Shown here: positions 7,708 through 14,145 of the stretch, piece after piece
How positions within the stretch are numbered: the first letter of the stretch is position 1
How the letters are laid out: each line of letters opens with the position of its first letter
Made by a program: the position numbers and the translations under genes
The notes under the pieces: model-generated
Told to the model about the DNA's origin: nothing
Database searches by the model: none
The model's input: the letters and a program-made list of their open reading frames with translations, nothing else
Source: Bacteriovorax sp. UBA1852
Lineage (GTDB): Bacteria; Bdellovibrionota; Bacteriovoracia; Bacteriovoracales; Bacteriovoracaceae
Length of the DNA: 15,788 nt
Assembly (NCBI GenBank): GCA_002338505.1
Contig: DDIK01000014.1
Span: forward strand, 1 to 15,788
Direction: 5' to 3'

Positions 7708-8709
7708 CTATAAGCTATCGAGCTTCTTCACAACAGCTTTTCTAACATTCATAGGTAAAGGAGCATAGTATAGGGGAGCTGCAAAATCTTGGCCTTTAGT
7801 CAGACTCCATTTAAAAAAGTTTTGTACCTCAGATATCTTTTGATCCTTTTCTTTTTTAAGCGGTAATAAGAAATAAGTAAAAGCGCTAATAGGATAAGCA
7901 CCTTTTGTCTTTTGGTTAATAACTGAAACTGTAAAATCATCACCAGATGTTTTAAAAGACTCTGCAGAAGCAGAAATTGATTCTACAGTTGCTTTGATAT
8001 ATTCACCAGCTCCATTCTTTAAGTTTACTGTATATATTCCATTCTTCTTTGCGTGAGCAAGGTCAATATAGCCAATAGCATATTCCGTTTGTTTAACGAG
8101 GGCAGTAACTCCTTCATTTCCTTTTGCACCGATTCCTGTCGGCCATCTTAGCGACTTTCCGACTCCAACTTTTGACTTCCACTCTTCGCTGACATCAGCT
8201 AAGTAACTGGCAAATACACTTGTCGTTCCTGAACTATCGGCTCTTCTCACAACTAGAATCTCTTGATCTGGTAAATTTCTTTTTGGGTTGAGTTTCTTTA
8301 TTGCTTGATCATTCCATTTGGTAATTTTACCTAAGAAGATATCGGCTAGAACTTGACCATCAATATTGAGATCATTTCCAATAGATTTTCCATTATAAGC
8401 AACAACAACGGCACCCAAGACTGTAGGGACATGTAGAACAGGCCAAGCCGCTTTCTTCTTATCTTTTTCTCTCATTGGAGCATCAGATGCCGCAAAGTCT
8501 ACTGTCTGCTTAATTAATTGTCTGATTCCACCACCAGAGCCAATTGATTGATAATTTATCTGAACTTTTTCTTGAGACTTTGAATATTCTGAAATCCACT
8601 TTGAATATATTGCGTAGGGAAAACTTGCTCCTGCGCCATTAAGTTTTAAGATGGCACTCGCATTTAATGATAATACTACTGTTGTAATAATCAGTAACTG
8701 TCTTGTCAT
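7708..8709 (-). CDS. pstS: Periplasmic phosphate-binding protein PstS
   Basis: A 333-residue secreted binding protein. The signal peptide has Arg3, a hydrophobic core at about 4-15 and a likely signal peptidase I site after NASA (residue 19). There is no lipobox cysteine, so it should be soluble in the periplasm. Phosphate-contact motifs: GAGASFPYAIYSKW (25-38), SIGSGGGIRQL (55-65), ASDAPM (74-79) and RRADSSGTTSVF (155-166). It delivers phosphate to PstC/PstA. GGAG (8715-8718) stands 5 bases before the ATG. It is the first gene of the pst-pho operon and sits behind a Pho-box-like repeat, so phosphate starvation should induce it. The length fits the family. Confidence 0.96.
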   Translation of the reverse strand: MTRQLLIITTVVLSLNASAILKLNGAGASFPYAIYSKWISEYSKSQEKVQINYQSIGSGGGIRQLIKQTVDFAASDAPMREKDKKKAAWPVLHVPTVLGAVVVAYNGKSIGNDLNIDGQVLADIFLGKITKWNDQAIKKLNPKRNLPDQEILVVRRADSSGTTSVFASYLADVSEEWKSKVGVGKSLRWPTGIGAKGNEGVTALVKQTEYAIGYIDLAHAKKNGIYTVNLKNGAGEYIKATVESISASAESFKTSGDDFTVSVINQKTKGAYPISAFTYFLLPLKKEKDQKISEVQNFFKWSLTKGQDFAAPLYYAPLPMNVRKAVVKKLDSL

Positions 8710-8718
8710 GATATCTCC

Positions 8719-8741
8719 AATAATTAAGAATTTTAATTATT
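8719..8741 (-). repeat. All-AT 9-bp inverted repeat in the pstS leader
   Basis: On the minus strand AATAATTAA and TTAATTATT form a perfect 9-bp stem around the loop AATTC. The stem ends at the base next to the pstS Shine-Dalgarno (8715-8718). Every pair is A-T, so an RNA hairpin would be weak, and the region is AT-rich enough for chance to matter. It could tune translation or be a DNA site. Confidence 0.4.
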
Positions 8742-8790
8742 TTCTTTATATCACTTATAGTTACAAGAATAAATTAAGGTACTGTTAAAA

Positions 8791-8808
8791 TGTTAGGGTT
8801 CTGTTAGG
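8791..8808 (-). promoter_or_regulatory. Pho-box-like direct repeat upstream of pstS
   Basis: On the plus strand TGTTAGG occurs at 8791-8797 and again at 8802-8808, an exact 7-base repeat with an 11-bp period and a 4-base spacer. On the pstS strand this reads CCTAACA-N4-CCTAACA, with a looser ACAGTA continuing downstream. Known PhoB/PhoP sites are direct repeats of 6-7 bases with an 11-bp period, so spacing, position and context fit. It is centred about 90 bases before the pstS ATG. A -10 element downstream is not certain: TATTCT at 8767-8772 would suit a -35 on the second repeat, and TATAAG at 8754-8759 is the alternative. Confidence 0.6.
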
Positions 8809-8813
8809 AACCC
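8796..8813 (-). terminator. Hairpin interleaved with the Pho box, possible weak terminator
   Basis: GGGTTC-TGTTAG-GAACCC is a perfect 6-bp inverted repeat with a 6-base loop. On the minus strand it follows the stop of the 72-residue gene by 25 bases and is followed by TAACATTTT, only loosely U-rich. It could partly terminate transcription from upstream before pstS. It overlaps both halves of the direct repeat, so it may instead be part of a DNA-binding site. Confidence 0.35.
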
Positions 8814-8838
8814 CGTAAGTACAAGTATTTTAAGGGAT

Positions 8839-9057
8839 CTAGTTAAGAGTATTTGAGACGTAGAGTCTGAAACTCTTATCTTTTGCTCTTCTCATTGTAC
8901 AACTTCCATCCTCTTTTCTTTCAATAAGAAATTGGTAAAAATCTGGTAGAGTATCTTGAACTTCTAATAAAGACTTACCCTCATGCTCACCAAAGTCAAT
9001 GAAAACTCTTTCTTCAGCAATGATACCTGTAATTGGGCTCGTTTCTTGAAATGCCAT
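8839..9057 (-). CDS. Small conserved-looking protein of unknown function
   Basis: A 72-residue soluble protein I do not recognise with certainty. It has no signal peptide or membrane segment. The centre reads VFIDFGEHEGKSLLEVQDTLPDFYQFLIERK and the end TMRRAKDKSFRLYVS (given here as two separate motifs). FGxHxGKSLLEV followed by a PDFYxFL helix recalls the small FGKYKGK domain of DUF3820-type proteins, a weak resemblance. A longer frame opens at 9096, but GGGAGGG lies just upstream of the ATG at 9057, so I start there. It lies between the HD-GYP gene and the pst operon, 129 bases before pstS, with a possible weak terminator between. A link to phosphate control is only positional. Confidence 0.7.
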   Translation of the reverse strand: MAFQETSPITGIIAEERVFIDFGEHEGKSLLEVQDTLPDFYQFLIERKEDGSCTMRRAKDKSFRLYVSNTLN

Positions 9058-9091
9058 GCTTCCCTCCCTAGAATCTAGACAAAATTTGATC

Positions 9092-9109
9092 CTCAAAATC
9101 CATTTTGAG
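9092..9109 (-). repeat. Inverted repeat upstream of the 72-residue gene
   Basis: CTCAAAA-TCCA-TTTTGAG on the plus strand is a perfect 7-bp inverted repeat with a 4-base loop. On the minus strand it lies about 90 bases after the HD-GYP stop and about 35 bases before the 72-residue gene. It could end the upstream message, although no U-run follows, or be an operator or leader hairpin. Confidence 0.35.
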
Positions 9110-9111
9110 TC

Positions 9112-9128
9112 GCACTTAAATAAAGTGC
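9112..9128 (-). repeat. Second inverted repeat upstream of the 72-residue gene
   Basis: GCACTT-AAATA-AAGTGC on the plus strand is a perfect 6-bp inverted repeat with a 5-base loop, beginning 3 bases from the repeat at 9092-9109. The two stand side by side in the 144 bases between the HD-GYP stop and the start of the 72-residue gene. The role is unknown. Confidence 0.35.
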
Positions 9129-9201
9129 TATAAATATTGTGAGATATTAAATACGGATTGAAAAGGAATTTATAACCAACCGAGTTACTTTGAATGTTAT
9201 T

Positions 9202-10212
9202 TCATATAGCTACTGTAAAAAAGTTTCTGAAATAATTCACAATTAATTTAAATTCATTGGGATATTCTGGTGAGATGATCTCTCTGACTAGTTTTAGTGA
9301 ATCATAGAGAGATTCAGCTTCTCTGTATGGCCTAGGGGAGATCATTGCTGCAATGATATCACATATATTTACCATAACTGTCTCAAATCCAATTATTCGC
9401 ATGTTGTCATTGAAGCTGAGTTCAGTCCCTAGATCTCTTTTTAAAAGTGAAAAACTATGGTGATATTTAATAACTTCAAAATAATTAGGGGTGAGTGGTA
9501 GTCTTCCTTTCAATATCCTAACTGAAGTTTCGGAATGCTTCGAGAGTATTTGTTTGTCTTTGATCGAGAGTTCATCTTGGTCATACTTTTCAAGAGGTAT
9601 GGCACACATACCAATGTCTTTGAAATAGCTAGCGATAAAGAGGTTTTCAATATCTTTTTGGGAGTAGACATGGGCCGTTTTTAAGATACCAATTAAGAAA
9701 ATTGAAGATAGTACGGGCTGTGCAAAGATATAGTGATGACCCTGCTTTATATAGTGATGAAAAATCTCTTCATGATGCTTAGAGTTCTTAAAAAGATAGT
9801 TAAAGAGAATCTTTAAGCTTTGATGCTGAAGATTTAATGTTTCATCATTTGTTGGATCTTCAAATAAGTATCGCAGGTTTATTGTTAAGAGGTTTAATTG
9901 CTTAATGGCATTATCTTTGGAATCTCCCATTGAAAATGAACGAGTGATAACTCTTAAGTTCTCTTGTTGTGCACTTATTATACTATCTCTACCACTTTCT
10001 CTAACAAATACTGAGGAGTGACCCTTTTGAATATGCTCCCTAAGTATCTTTGTATCTAGATAGGCGCCTTTTTTGATAGAGAGAATATATTGTTCATTTT
10101 CAAAGATAAAAATATCAGCAGGACAGTGTCCTAAACCTATAAGCTCCCTAATCGTAATAGGGCTGAGATGCAAAGAGAGGTGTGACTGTTTAAGTATATC
10201 AAGCGTCTTCAT
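9202..10212 (-). CDS. Degenerate HD-GYP domain protein
   Basis: A 336-residue soluble protein. Residues about 17-80 form an N-terminal domain (SPITIRELIGL, ADIFIFENEQYILSIKKG, SSVFVRESG) of the type that precedes HD-GYP domains in Bdellovibrio relatives. Residues about 125-300 match an HD-GYP domain in pattern: LFIASYFKDIGMCAIP, KHSETSVRIL, IKYHHSF and NICDIIAAMISPRPYRE. Asp199, His226, His251/His252 and Asp285 remain, but the metal-binding His of the HD pair is Lys198 and the GYP loop is absent. In the family, intact domains hydrolyse cyclic di-GMP; this one is probably inactive and may bind a nucleotide or a partner. No Shine-Dalgarno is visible, and a -10 element sits 6 bases before the ATG, which suggests a leaderless mRNA. 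It is divergent from the 297-residue gene. Confidence 0.78.
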   Translation of the reverse strand: MKTLDILKQSHLSLHLSPITIRELIGLGHCPADIFIFENEQYILSIKKGAYLDTKILREHIQKGHSSVFVRESGRDSIISAQQENLRVITRSFSMGDSKDNAIKQLNLLTINLRYLFEDPTNDETLNLQHQSLKILFNYLFKNSKHHEEIFHHYIKQGHHYIFAQPVLSSIFLIGILKTAHVYSQKDIENLFIASYFKDIGMCAIPLEKYDQDELSIKDKQILSKHSETSVRILKGRLPLTPNYFEVIKYHHSFSLLKRDLGTELSFNDNMRIIGFETVMVNICDIIAAMISPRPYREAESLYDSLKLVREIISPEYPNEFKLIVNYFRNFFTVAI

Positions 10213-10218
10213 ATATAG

Positions 10219-10224
10219 ATCATA
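10219..10224 (-). promoter_or_regulatory. Possible leaderless-mRNA promoter of the HD-GYP gene
   Basis: On the minus strand TATGAT (5 of 6 to TATAAT) is followed by CTATAT and then the ATG at 10212. A transcription start 7 bases after the -10 element would fall on the start codon itself. A 17-base spacer leads back to TTCATG, a weak -35. The lack of a Shine-Dalgarno agrees. Confidence 0.42.
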
Positions 10225-10276
10225 CTAAATTTAAGCACTTACATGAATCAGGCAAAATAAACTGGCAAATGACTGA

Positions 10277-10288
10277 AATAACGTTATT
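10277..10288. repeat. Perfect 12-bp palindrome between divergent genes
   Basis: AATAACGTTATT is fully self-complementary and lies about midway in the 194-base gap between the HD-GYP start (10212) and the ATG at 10407. A symmetrical site here would suit a dimeric regulator acting on both genes. No protein is assigned to it. Confidence 0.35.
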
Positions 10289-10406
10289 GAGATCAATGGG
10301 GTTGCTTATACCTCAAGTGGCTGTATTTCCTAAACTTTTAATACCTATTCAATTTTTATATTTATCTCATTTCTAAAGTTGCTATGCTTAGGTGGGGTTC
10401 AAACTT

Positions 10407-11300
10407 ATGAGCAGAGTGAATAAGAATTTAATAAGCTATCTTAAAAATCCAGACCTGTACGAGAGCTTTACTCTCGGGCGATCTGGTAAGCTCGCTTTTC
10501 ATTGGGCCAATTCTCAAAAATATTTAGACTCTTTAAAACAAAATAAAAGCATCATGAAGCTTTTAAGAAAGAAAATCTCTGTGATCAAGAAGACCCTTGA
10601 GAATGAACCAGCATGGCTCATTTCTAAACAAAATCAGATCGAATCAAATATTTATGAAATTTATAAGTACTTTCTTGATCCCAGGCTTCGTGAATTATGG
10701 TTTGAAGTGAATGACGATATCACTCTGTCGCTAAGAACTGTTCAAGGGCCTTATACCAGACTTCAGTCAATGCGTTGGTTTGATTATGAGATTTATCGAG
10801 CATTTGTTTTTGAAAAACTTCTACGTTGCCAAAGAATGAACTTAAGAACATTTAGGCTCAGTACAGATGTTGATATCAGTATTATTCCCTATGGGATGCC
10901 ATTTTCAGATCTTAATGCCAAAGTTAGTCAGATAATGGAAGATGGTTTCATCATTAAGGTTGACAGTAAATCGGACATTCAAAAGATATGTTCAAGTAAG
11001 AATTTACAATACCGTTTAGACCTTGGACCTTTAAAGAAAGAAGTTACCTATGATTCATATGTCAGAGGCAGTCGCGACTTTTTCTTGCGAAATGATATTT
11101 ATGAACTTGGTAAGAATAAAGAGAATTGTAGTTATTCAAATGGAAAAGAGTATCATCTCTTTGTGGCATTTTCCGATATTTGTCCTACTGTCAGCGAGGA
11201 AATCAGGGCCCCGTTCATTGAGCTTCTTGACAAGTATAGGGCCTATATAGAATCCCATATTGATAAACTTGAAGATCACGAAGAAAAATTAAGCGCTTAA
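10407..11300 (+). CDS. Unrecognised 297-residue protein, possibly PilZ-like in the centre
   Basis: I do not recognise this protein. It has no signal peptide or membrane segment. The first 110 residues are rich in Lys and predicted helix. At about 143-147 there is RMNLR, an RxxxR pattern, and about 30 residues on AKVSQIMEDGFIIKV resembles the second PilZ motif (DxSxxG), with the Asp and Ser replaced. A divergent PilZ domain at about 140-210 is possible and would suit the neighbouring HD-GYP gene, but the match is weak. The C-terminus is acidic and helical. A GTG at 10392 gives 302 residues, but AGGTGGGG (10390-10397) lies 9 bases before the ATG at 10407, so I start there. It ends one base from the convergent dppF stop, inside an 18-bp palindrome. 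Confidence 0.72.
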   Translation: MSRVNKNLISYLKNPDLYESFTLGRSGKLAFHWANSQKYLDSLKQNKSIMKLLRKKISVIKKTLENEPAWLISKQNQIESNIYEIYKYFLDPRLRELWFEVNDDITLSLRTVQGPYTRLQSMRWFDYEIYRAFVFEKLLRCQRMNLRTFRLSTDVDISIIPYGMPFSDLNAKVSQIMEDGFIIKVDSKSDIQKICSSKNLQYRLDLGPLKKEVTYDSYVRGSRDFFLRNDIYELGKNKENCSYSNGKEYHLFVAFSDICPTVSEEIRAPFIELLDKYRAYIESHIDKLEDHEEKLSA

Positions 11301-11303
11301 TTT
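11286..11303. terminator. 18-bp palindrome at a convergent gene junction, possible bidirectional terminator
   Basis: AAATTAAGCGCTTAATTT is a perfect palindrome containing the TAA of the plus-strand gene (11298-11300) and part of the dppF TAA (11302-11304). As RNA it could fold into a 7-bp stem with a GCGC loop. The A-rich left arm and T-rich right arm are symmetrical, as expected for a terminator acting on both strands. The stem is all A-U, so strong termination is doubtful. Confidence 0.42.
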
Positions 11304-12231
11304 AAAGTAAGCAAGAGACTTCTCTTTCTCGCTTTATCTCCACTGGTGGAATAATCTTTGAACATTCATCCTTTGCGACCGGACATCTGGTATGGAAGAA
11401 GCATCCTGATGGTGGATTCAATGGAGAGGGAAGTTCTGTATCAATTAGTTTTGGAAATTCTTTTATTTCATTACTTGAAGATATATGAGCACTCTTTAAA
11501 AGTGTCTTCGTGTAGGGATGATAAGGAGAGTTAAAGATTTGATCGTTATGGCCATATTCAGAAACTTTTCCAAGGTACATCACGAGAGTCTTGTCGGCGA
11601 TATAATTTACAACCGAAAGATCATGAGAAATAAATATATAAGAGAGCTTCATTTCTTTTTGTAGTTTCTTTAGAAGGTTAAGTATCTGTGCTTGGATAGA
11701 TACATCAAGTGCAGACACAGGCTCATCAAGAATAAGAACCTTTGGATTAAGAACAAGACTTCTTGCGATTCCAAGTCTCTGTCTCTGGCCACCACTGAAC
11801 ATATGTGGGTACTTATAGATTTGCTCTGTTCTAAGGCCCACAAGCTCCATAAGCTCTGAAGCTTTCTTGATGCATTCTTTCTTGGAAGCATTAGTATTTA
11901 TCATCATAGGATCTGTGATAATTTCCCACGCTTTCTTTCTTGGATTAAGTGAATCAAGTGGATCTTGAAAAACCATTTGAATATATTGATAGCGCTCCTT
12001 GAGACTCATTTGTGCACTTTCTTTTCCTCCAAAAAATATAGACCCAGCTGTCTTCTCTTCAAGTGCCATAAGTGTCTTTGCAAGAGTACTCTTTCCACAT
12101 CCTGATTCTCCAACAATGCCCAATGTCTGATTCTCTTCAAGAGTAAAAGATAGGTTATTGACGGCCTTGACAACTTTGCCACCTTTTACAGGATAGAAGG
12201 TCTTTAAGTTTTCAACTTTTAATACACTCAT
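11302..12231 (-). CDS. dppF: Dipeptide ABC transporter ATPase DppF
   Basis: A 309-residue ABC ATPase of the Opp/Dpp group. Walker A GESGCGKST (41-49), Q-loop Gln89 in MVFQDPLDSLNPR, signature FSGGQRQRL (145-153), Walker B VLILDEP (165-171) and His203 in ISHDLSVV. The C-terminal oligopeptide-transporter extension has PYHPYTKTLL and four cysteines, 277, 283, 290 and 307, spaced like the metal or iron-sulfur cluster motif of DppD/DppF. It pairs with DppD to drive peptide import. AAGGT stands 7 bases before the ATG, 16 bases after dppD. The F position is taken from order and sequence type; OppF is the alternative. Confidence 0.92.
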   Translation of the reverse strand: MSVLKVENLKTFYPVKGGKVVKAVNNLSFTLEENQTLGIVGESGCGKSTLAKTLMALEEKTAGSIFFGGKESAQMSLKERYQYIQMVFQDPLDSLNPRKKAWEIITDPMMINTNASKKECIKKASELMELVGLRTEQIYKYPHMFSGGQRQRLGIARSLVLNPKVLILDEPVSALDVSIQAQILNLLKKLQKEMKLSYIFISHDLSVVNYIADKTLVMYLGKVSEYGHNDQIFNSPYHPYTKTLLKSAHISSSNEIKEFPKLIDTELPSPLNPPSGCFFHTRCPVAKDECSKIIPPVEIKREREVSCLL

Positions 12232-12247
12232 ATTTATTACCTTATTA

Positions 12248-13213
12248 TTAACTTACTGGGTGAAAACATCGAAGAGTACGCTCTTCTCTTTGCTCAATCT
12301 TAGGCCACTGTTCATCGCATTTTTCACTTCGATTAAAGCACCTCTTCGCAAATTGGCATCCTTTAGGGCGGGCCAGTAAGTCTGGCACGATTCCAGGAAT
12401 TGAGAAGAGCTCAGATTTATCATCATTAAAAGATGGAATTGAGTCGAGTAGTCCTTTGGTATAAGGATGAAGGGGGGAGGTGATAACTTTATCTGTTTGA
12501 CCACTTTCTATGACCTCTCCAGCATACATAACTTGAATTTTATCTGTAATATCTCTCACGACAGAGAGATCATGACTGACAAATATAACAGACATTCCCT
12601 TTGACTTTTGAAGGCCTGCTAGGAGATCAAGAATTTGTCCTTGTACTGTGACATCTAGCGCGGTCGTAGGTTCATCTGCGATTAAAAGTTTTGGGTCACA
12701 TGCAATTGCCATGGCAATCATAACTCTTTGACTCATTCCTCCTGAAAGTTCATGAGGGTAGGCGCTTAACCTTTCTTTAGGAGCAGGAATGCCGACATCT
12801 CTTAAAAGAGAGAGAACTTTATCGGTTCTTTGAGCTTTATTAAGCTCTGGCCTATGAATTTTTAAAACTTCATTGAGTTGATATTCTACGGTGTAGCAAG
12901 GGTTAAGTGAACTCATTGGATCTTGAAAGATCATTCCAACCTTTCCACCTCTAATTTTTTGCCATGACTTATCATTGAGAGATAAGAGGTCTTCACCTTC
13001 AAATTCAAGTTTATCCGCAGTGACGATGGCATTCTCTGGTAAGAGTCCAAGGATTGCCATATTTGTTATACTCTTTCCACAACCAGACTCACCAACAACA
13101 CCAAGAGTTTCACCTTCAAACACATCAAAGCTTATATCTCTTACTGCGTGGGCAACGCCTTTCTTTGTTTCAAACCTGATCGATAAATTTTTAACTTCTA
13201 ATAACTTTTTCAC
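12248..13213 (-). CDS. dppD: Dipeptide ABC transporter ATPase DppD
   Basis: A 321-residue ABC ATPase. Walker A GESGCGKS (41-48), Q-loop Gln97 in MIFQDPMSSLNP, signature LSGGMSQRV (156-164), Walker B LLIADEP (176-182) and His214 in VSHDLSVV. LSGGMSQR rather than LSGGQRQR is the DppD/OppD form. The C-terminal extension has LHPYTKGLL and cysteines 286, 292, 299 and 316. The start is GTG at 13213-13211; an in-frame stop upstream rules out an earlier start. Only GGTG serves as Shine-Dalgarno. A 9-codon frame in the gap after dppC ends in a TGA that overlaps this GTG. It forms a heterodimer with DppF. Confidence 0.93.
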   Translation of the reverse strand: MKKLLEVKNLSIRFETKKGVAHAVRDISFDVFEGETLGVVGESGCGKSITNMAILGLLPENAIVTADKLEFEGEDLLSLNDKSWQKIRGGKVGMIFQDPMSSLNPCYTVEYQLNEVLKIHRPELNKAQRTDKVLSLLRDVGIPAPKERLSAYPHELSGGMSQRVMIAMAIACDPKLLIADEPTTALDVTVQGQILDLLAGLQKSKGMSVIFVSHDLSVVRDITDKIQVMYAGEVIESGQTDKVITSPLHPYTKGLLDSIPSFNDDKSELFSIPGIVPDLLARPKGCQFAKRCFNRSEKCDEQWPKIEQREERTLRCFHPVS

Positions 13214-13239
13214 AATATCACCATTTTTCTCTTCTTCAT
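13210..13239 (-). other. Nine-codon leader frame overlapping the dppD start
   Basis: One base after the dppC stop an ATG opens the frame MKKRKMVIL and stops at TGA, which shares GTGA with the dppD GTG start. AAGAGA near the dppC end could serve as its ribosome site. This arrangement would bring a terminating ribosome onto the weakly signalled GTG. It may be chance, as the frame is very short. Confidence 0.25.
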
Positions 13240-13240
13240 T

Positions 13241-14134
13241 CTATCTCTTAAGTTTTGGATCAAGGGCATCTCTTAGGCCATCTCCAAAGAGATTCAGTCC
13301 TAAGACAACAGCAAGAATACAAAGTCCTGGTAAGGTTACAAGCCATGGAGAACTCTCAATATAAGGTCTGGCATCACTAAGCATAATTCCCCATTCGGGA
13401 GTAGGTGGTTGAACACCAAGCCCTAAAAATCCTAAGGCCGCAGTAGAAAGAATACCTTCTGAAAGACCAAGCGTTGTTTGCACTATTAGTGTGGCCATAC
13501 AATTTGGAAGTATTTCCTTAACCATAATACGAATAGGTCCAGCTCCAAACGTTTTAGAGGCCTGAACAAATTGTCTCTCTTTTACTTCTAAGACATTCGC
13601 TCTTACAAGCCTTGTAAAAGAAGGAATATTAACAATGGCCACTGCTATAATCGCGTTGGTCATACCTGGGCCTATAACTGATACGACAATGATTGCTAGT
13701 AAGATACTTGGATAGGCCATTAAGATATCAATAAATCTCATGATGACACTATCAACTTTTCCGCCAAAGTAACCTGAGACAAGTCCTAAGGTTGTACCAA
13801 CAAGTGTAGAAATAATAACAATAGAGACACCGACAAAGAGTGAAACTCTTGCACCATAGATTAAGCGACTTAAAACATCTCGACCGAGATCATCAGTTCC
13901 AAGAAGAAATTCTGTGCTTCCACCTTCTGACCAAAAGGGAGGCAGTCTTAAACTTCCAGGAAATACTTCACTGGCACCATGTGGAGATATCAGTGGCGCA
14001 AGAATCGCGATGATAATAAATGTTGTGATTAAACCTAGGCCAAAAACAGCGCCCTTATTTTCACTGAAATGAGACCAAAACTCTTTTAAGAGATAACCCA
14101 TTCCAATATTTTGTGCTTCACTATTTGAATTCAT
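13241..14134 (-). CDS. dppC: Dipeptide ABC transporter permease DppC
   Basis: A 297-residue inner-membrane permease. The N-terminal OppC-type segment has a membrane helix at about 29-50, then a periplasmic loop with LRLPPFWSEGGST and LLGTDDLGRDVLSRLIYGAR (77-96), the hallmark of DppC. About five further helices follow. The EAA loop covers about 184-212 (KERQFVQASKTFGAG). The end, PPTPEWGIMLSDARPY and GDGLRDALDPKLKR, closely follows E. coli DppC. AGAGGA stands 5 bases before the ATG, and dppB ends 11 bases upstream. With DppB it forms the peptide channel. Confidence 0.95.
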   Translation of the reverse strand: MNSNSEAQNIGMGYLLKEFWSHFSENKGAVFGLGLITTFIIIAILAPLISPHGASEVFPGSLRLPPFWSEGGSTEFLLGTDDLGRDVLSRLIYGARVSLFVGVSIVIISTLVGTTLGLVSGYFGGKVDSVIMRFIDILMAYPSILLAIIVVSVIGPGMTNAIIAVAIVNIPSFTRLVRANVLEVKERQFVQASKTFGAGPIRIMVKEILPNCMATLIVQTTLGLSEGILSTAALGFLGLGVQPPTPEWGIMLSDARPYIESSPWLVTLPGLCILAVVLGLNLFGDGLRDALDPKLKR

Positions 14135-14145
14135 TTTCTTCCTCT

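Noticed and set aside
10357..10388. Promoter for the 297-residue gene (TATATT at 10357-10362 or TATGCT at 10383-10388)
   Set aside because: Either -10 is acceptable but no convincing -35 stands at proper spacing, and the two candidates disagree, so I did not list one.
11050..11250. Plus-strand 66-residue frame inside the 297-residue gene
   Set aside because: Overlapping frame with no ribosome site; the longer frame explains the region.
12975..13364. Plus-strand 129-residue frame across the dppD/dppC junction
   Set aside because: Antisense to two strongly supported genes and Ser/Pro-rich as expected of a shadow.
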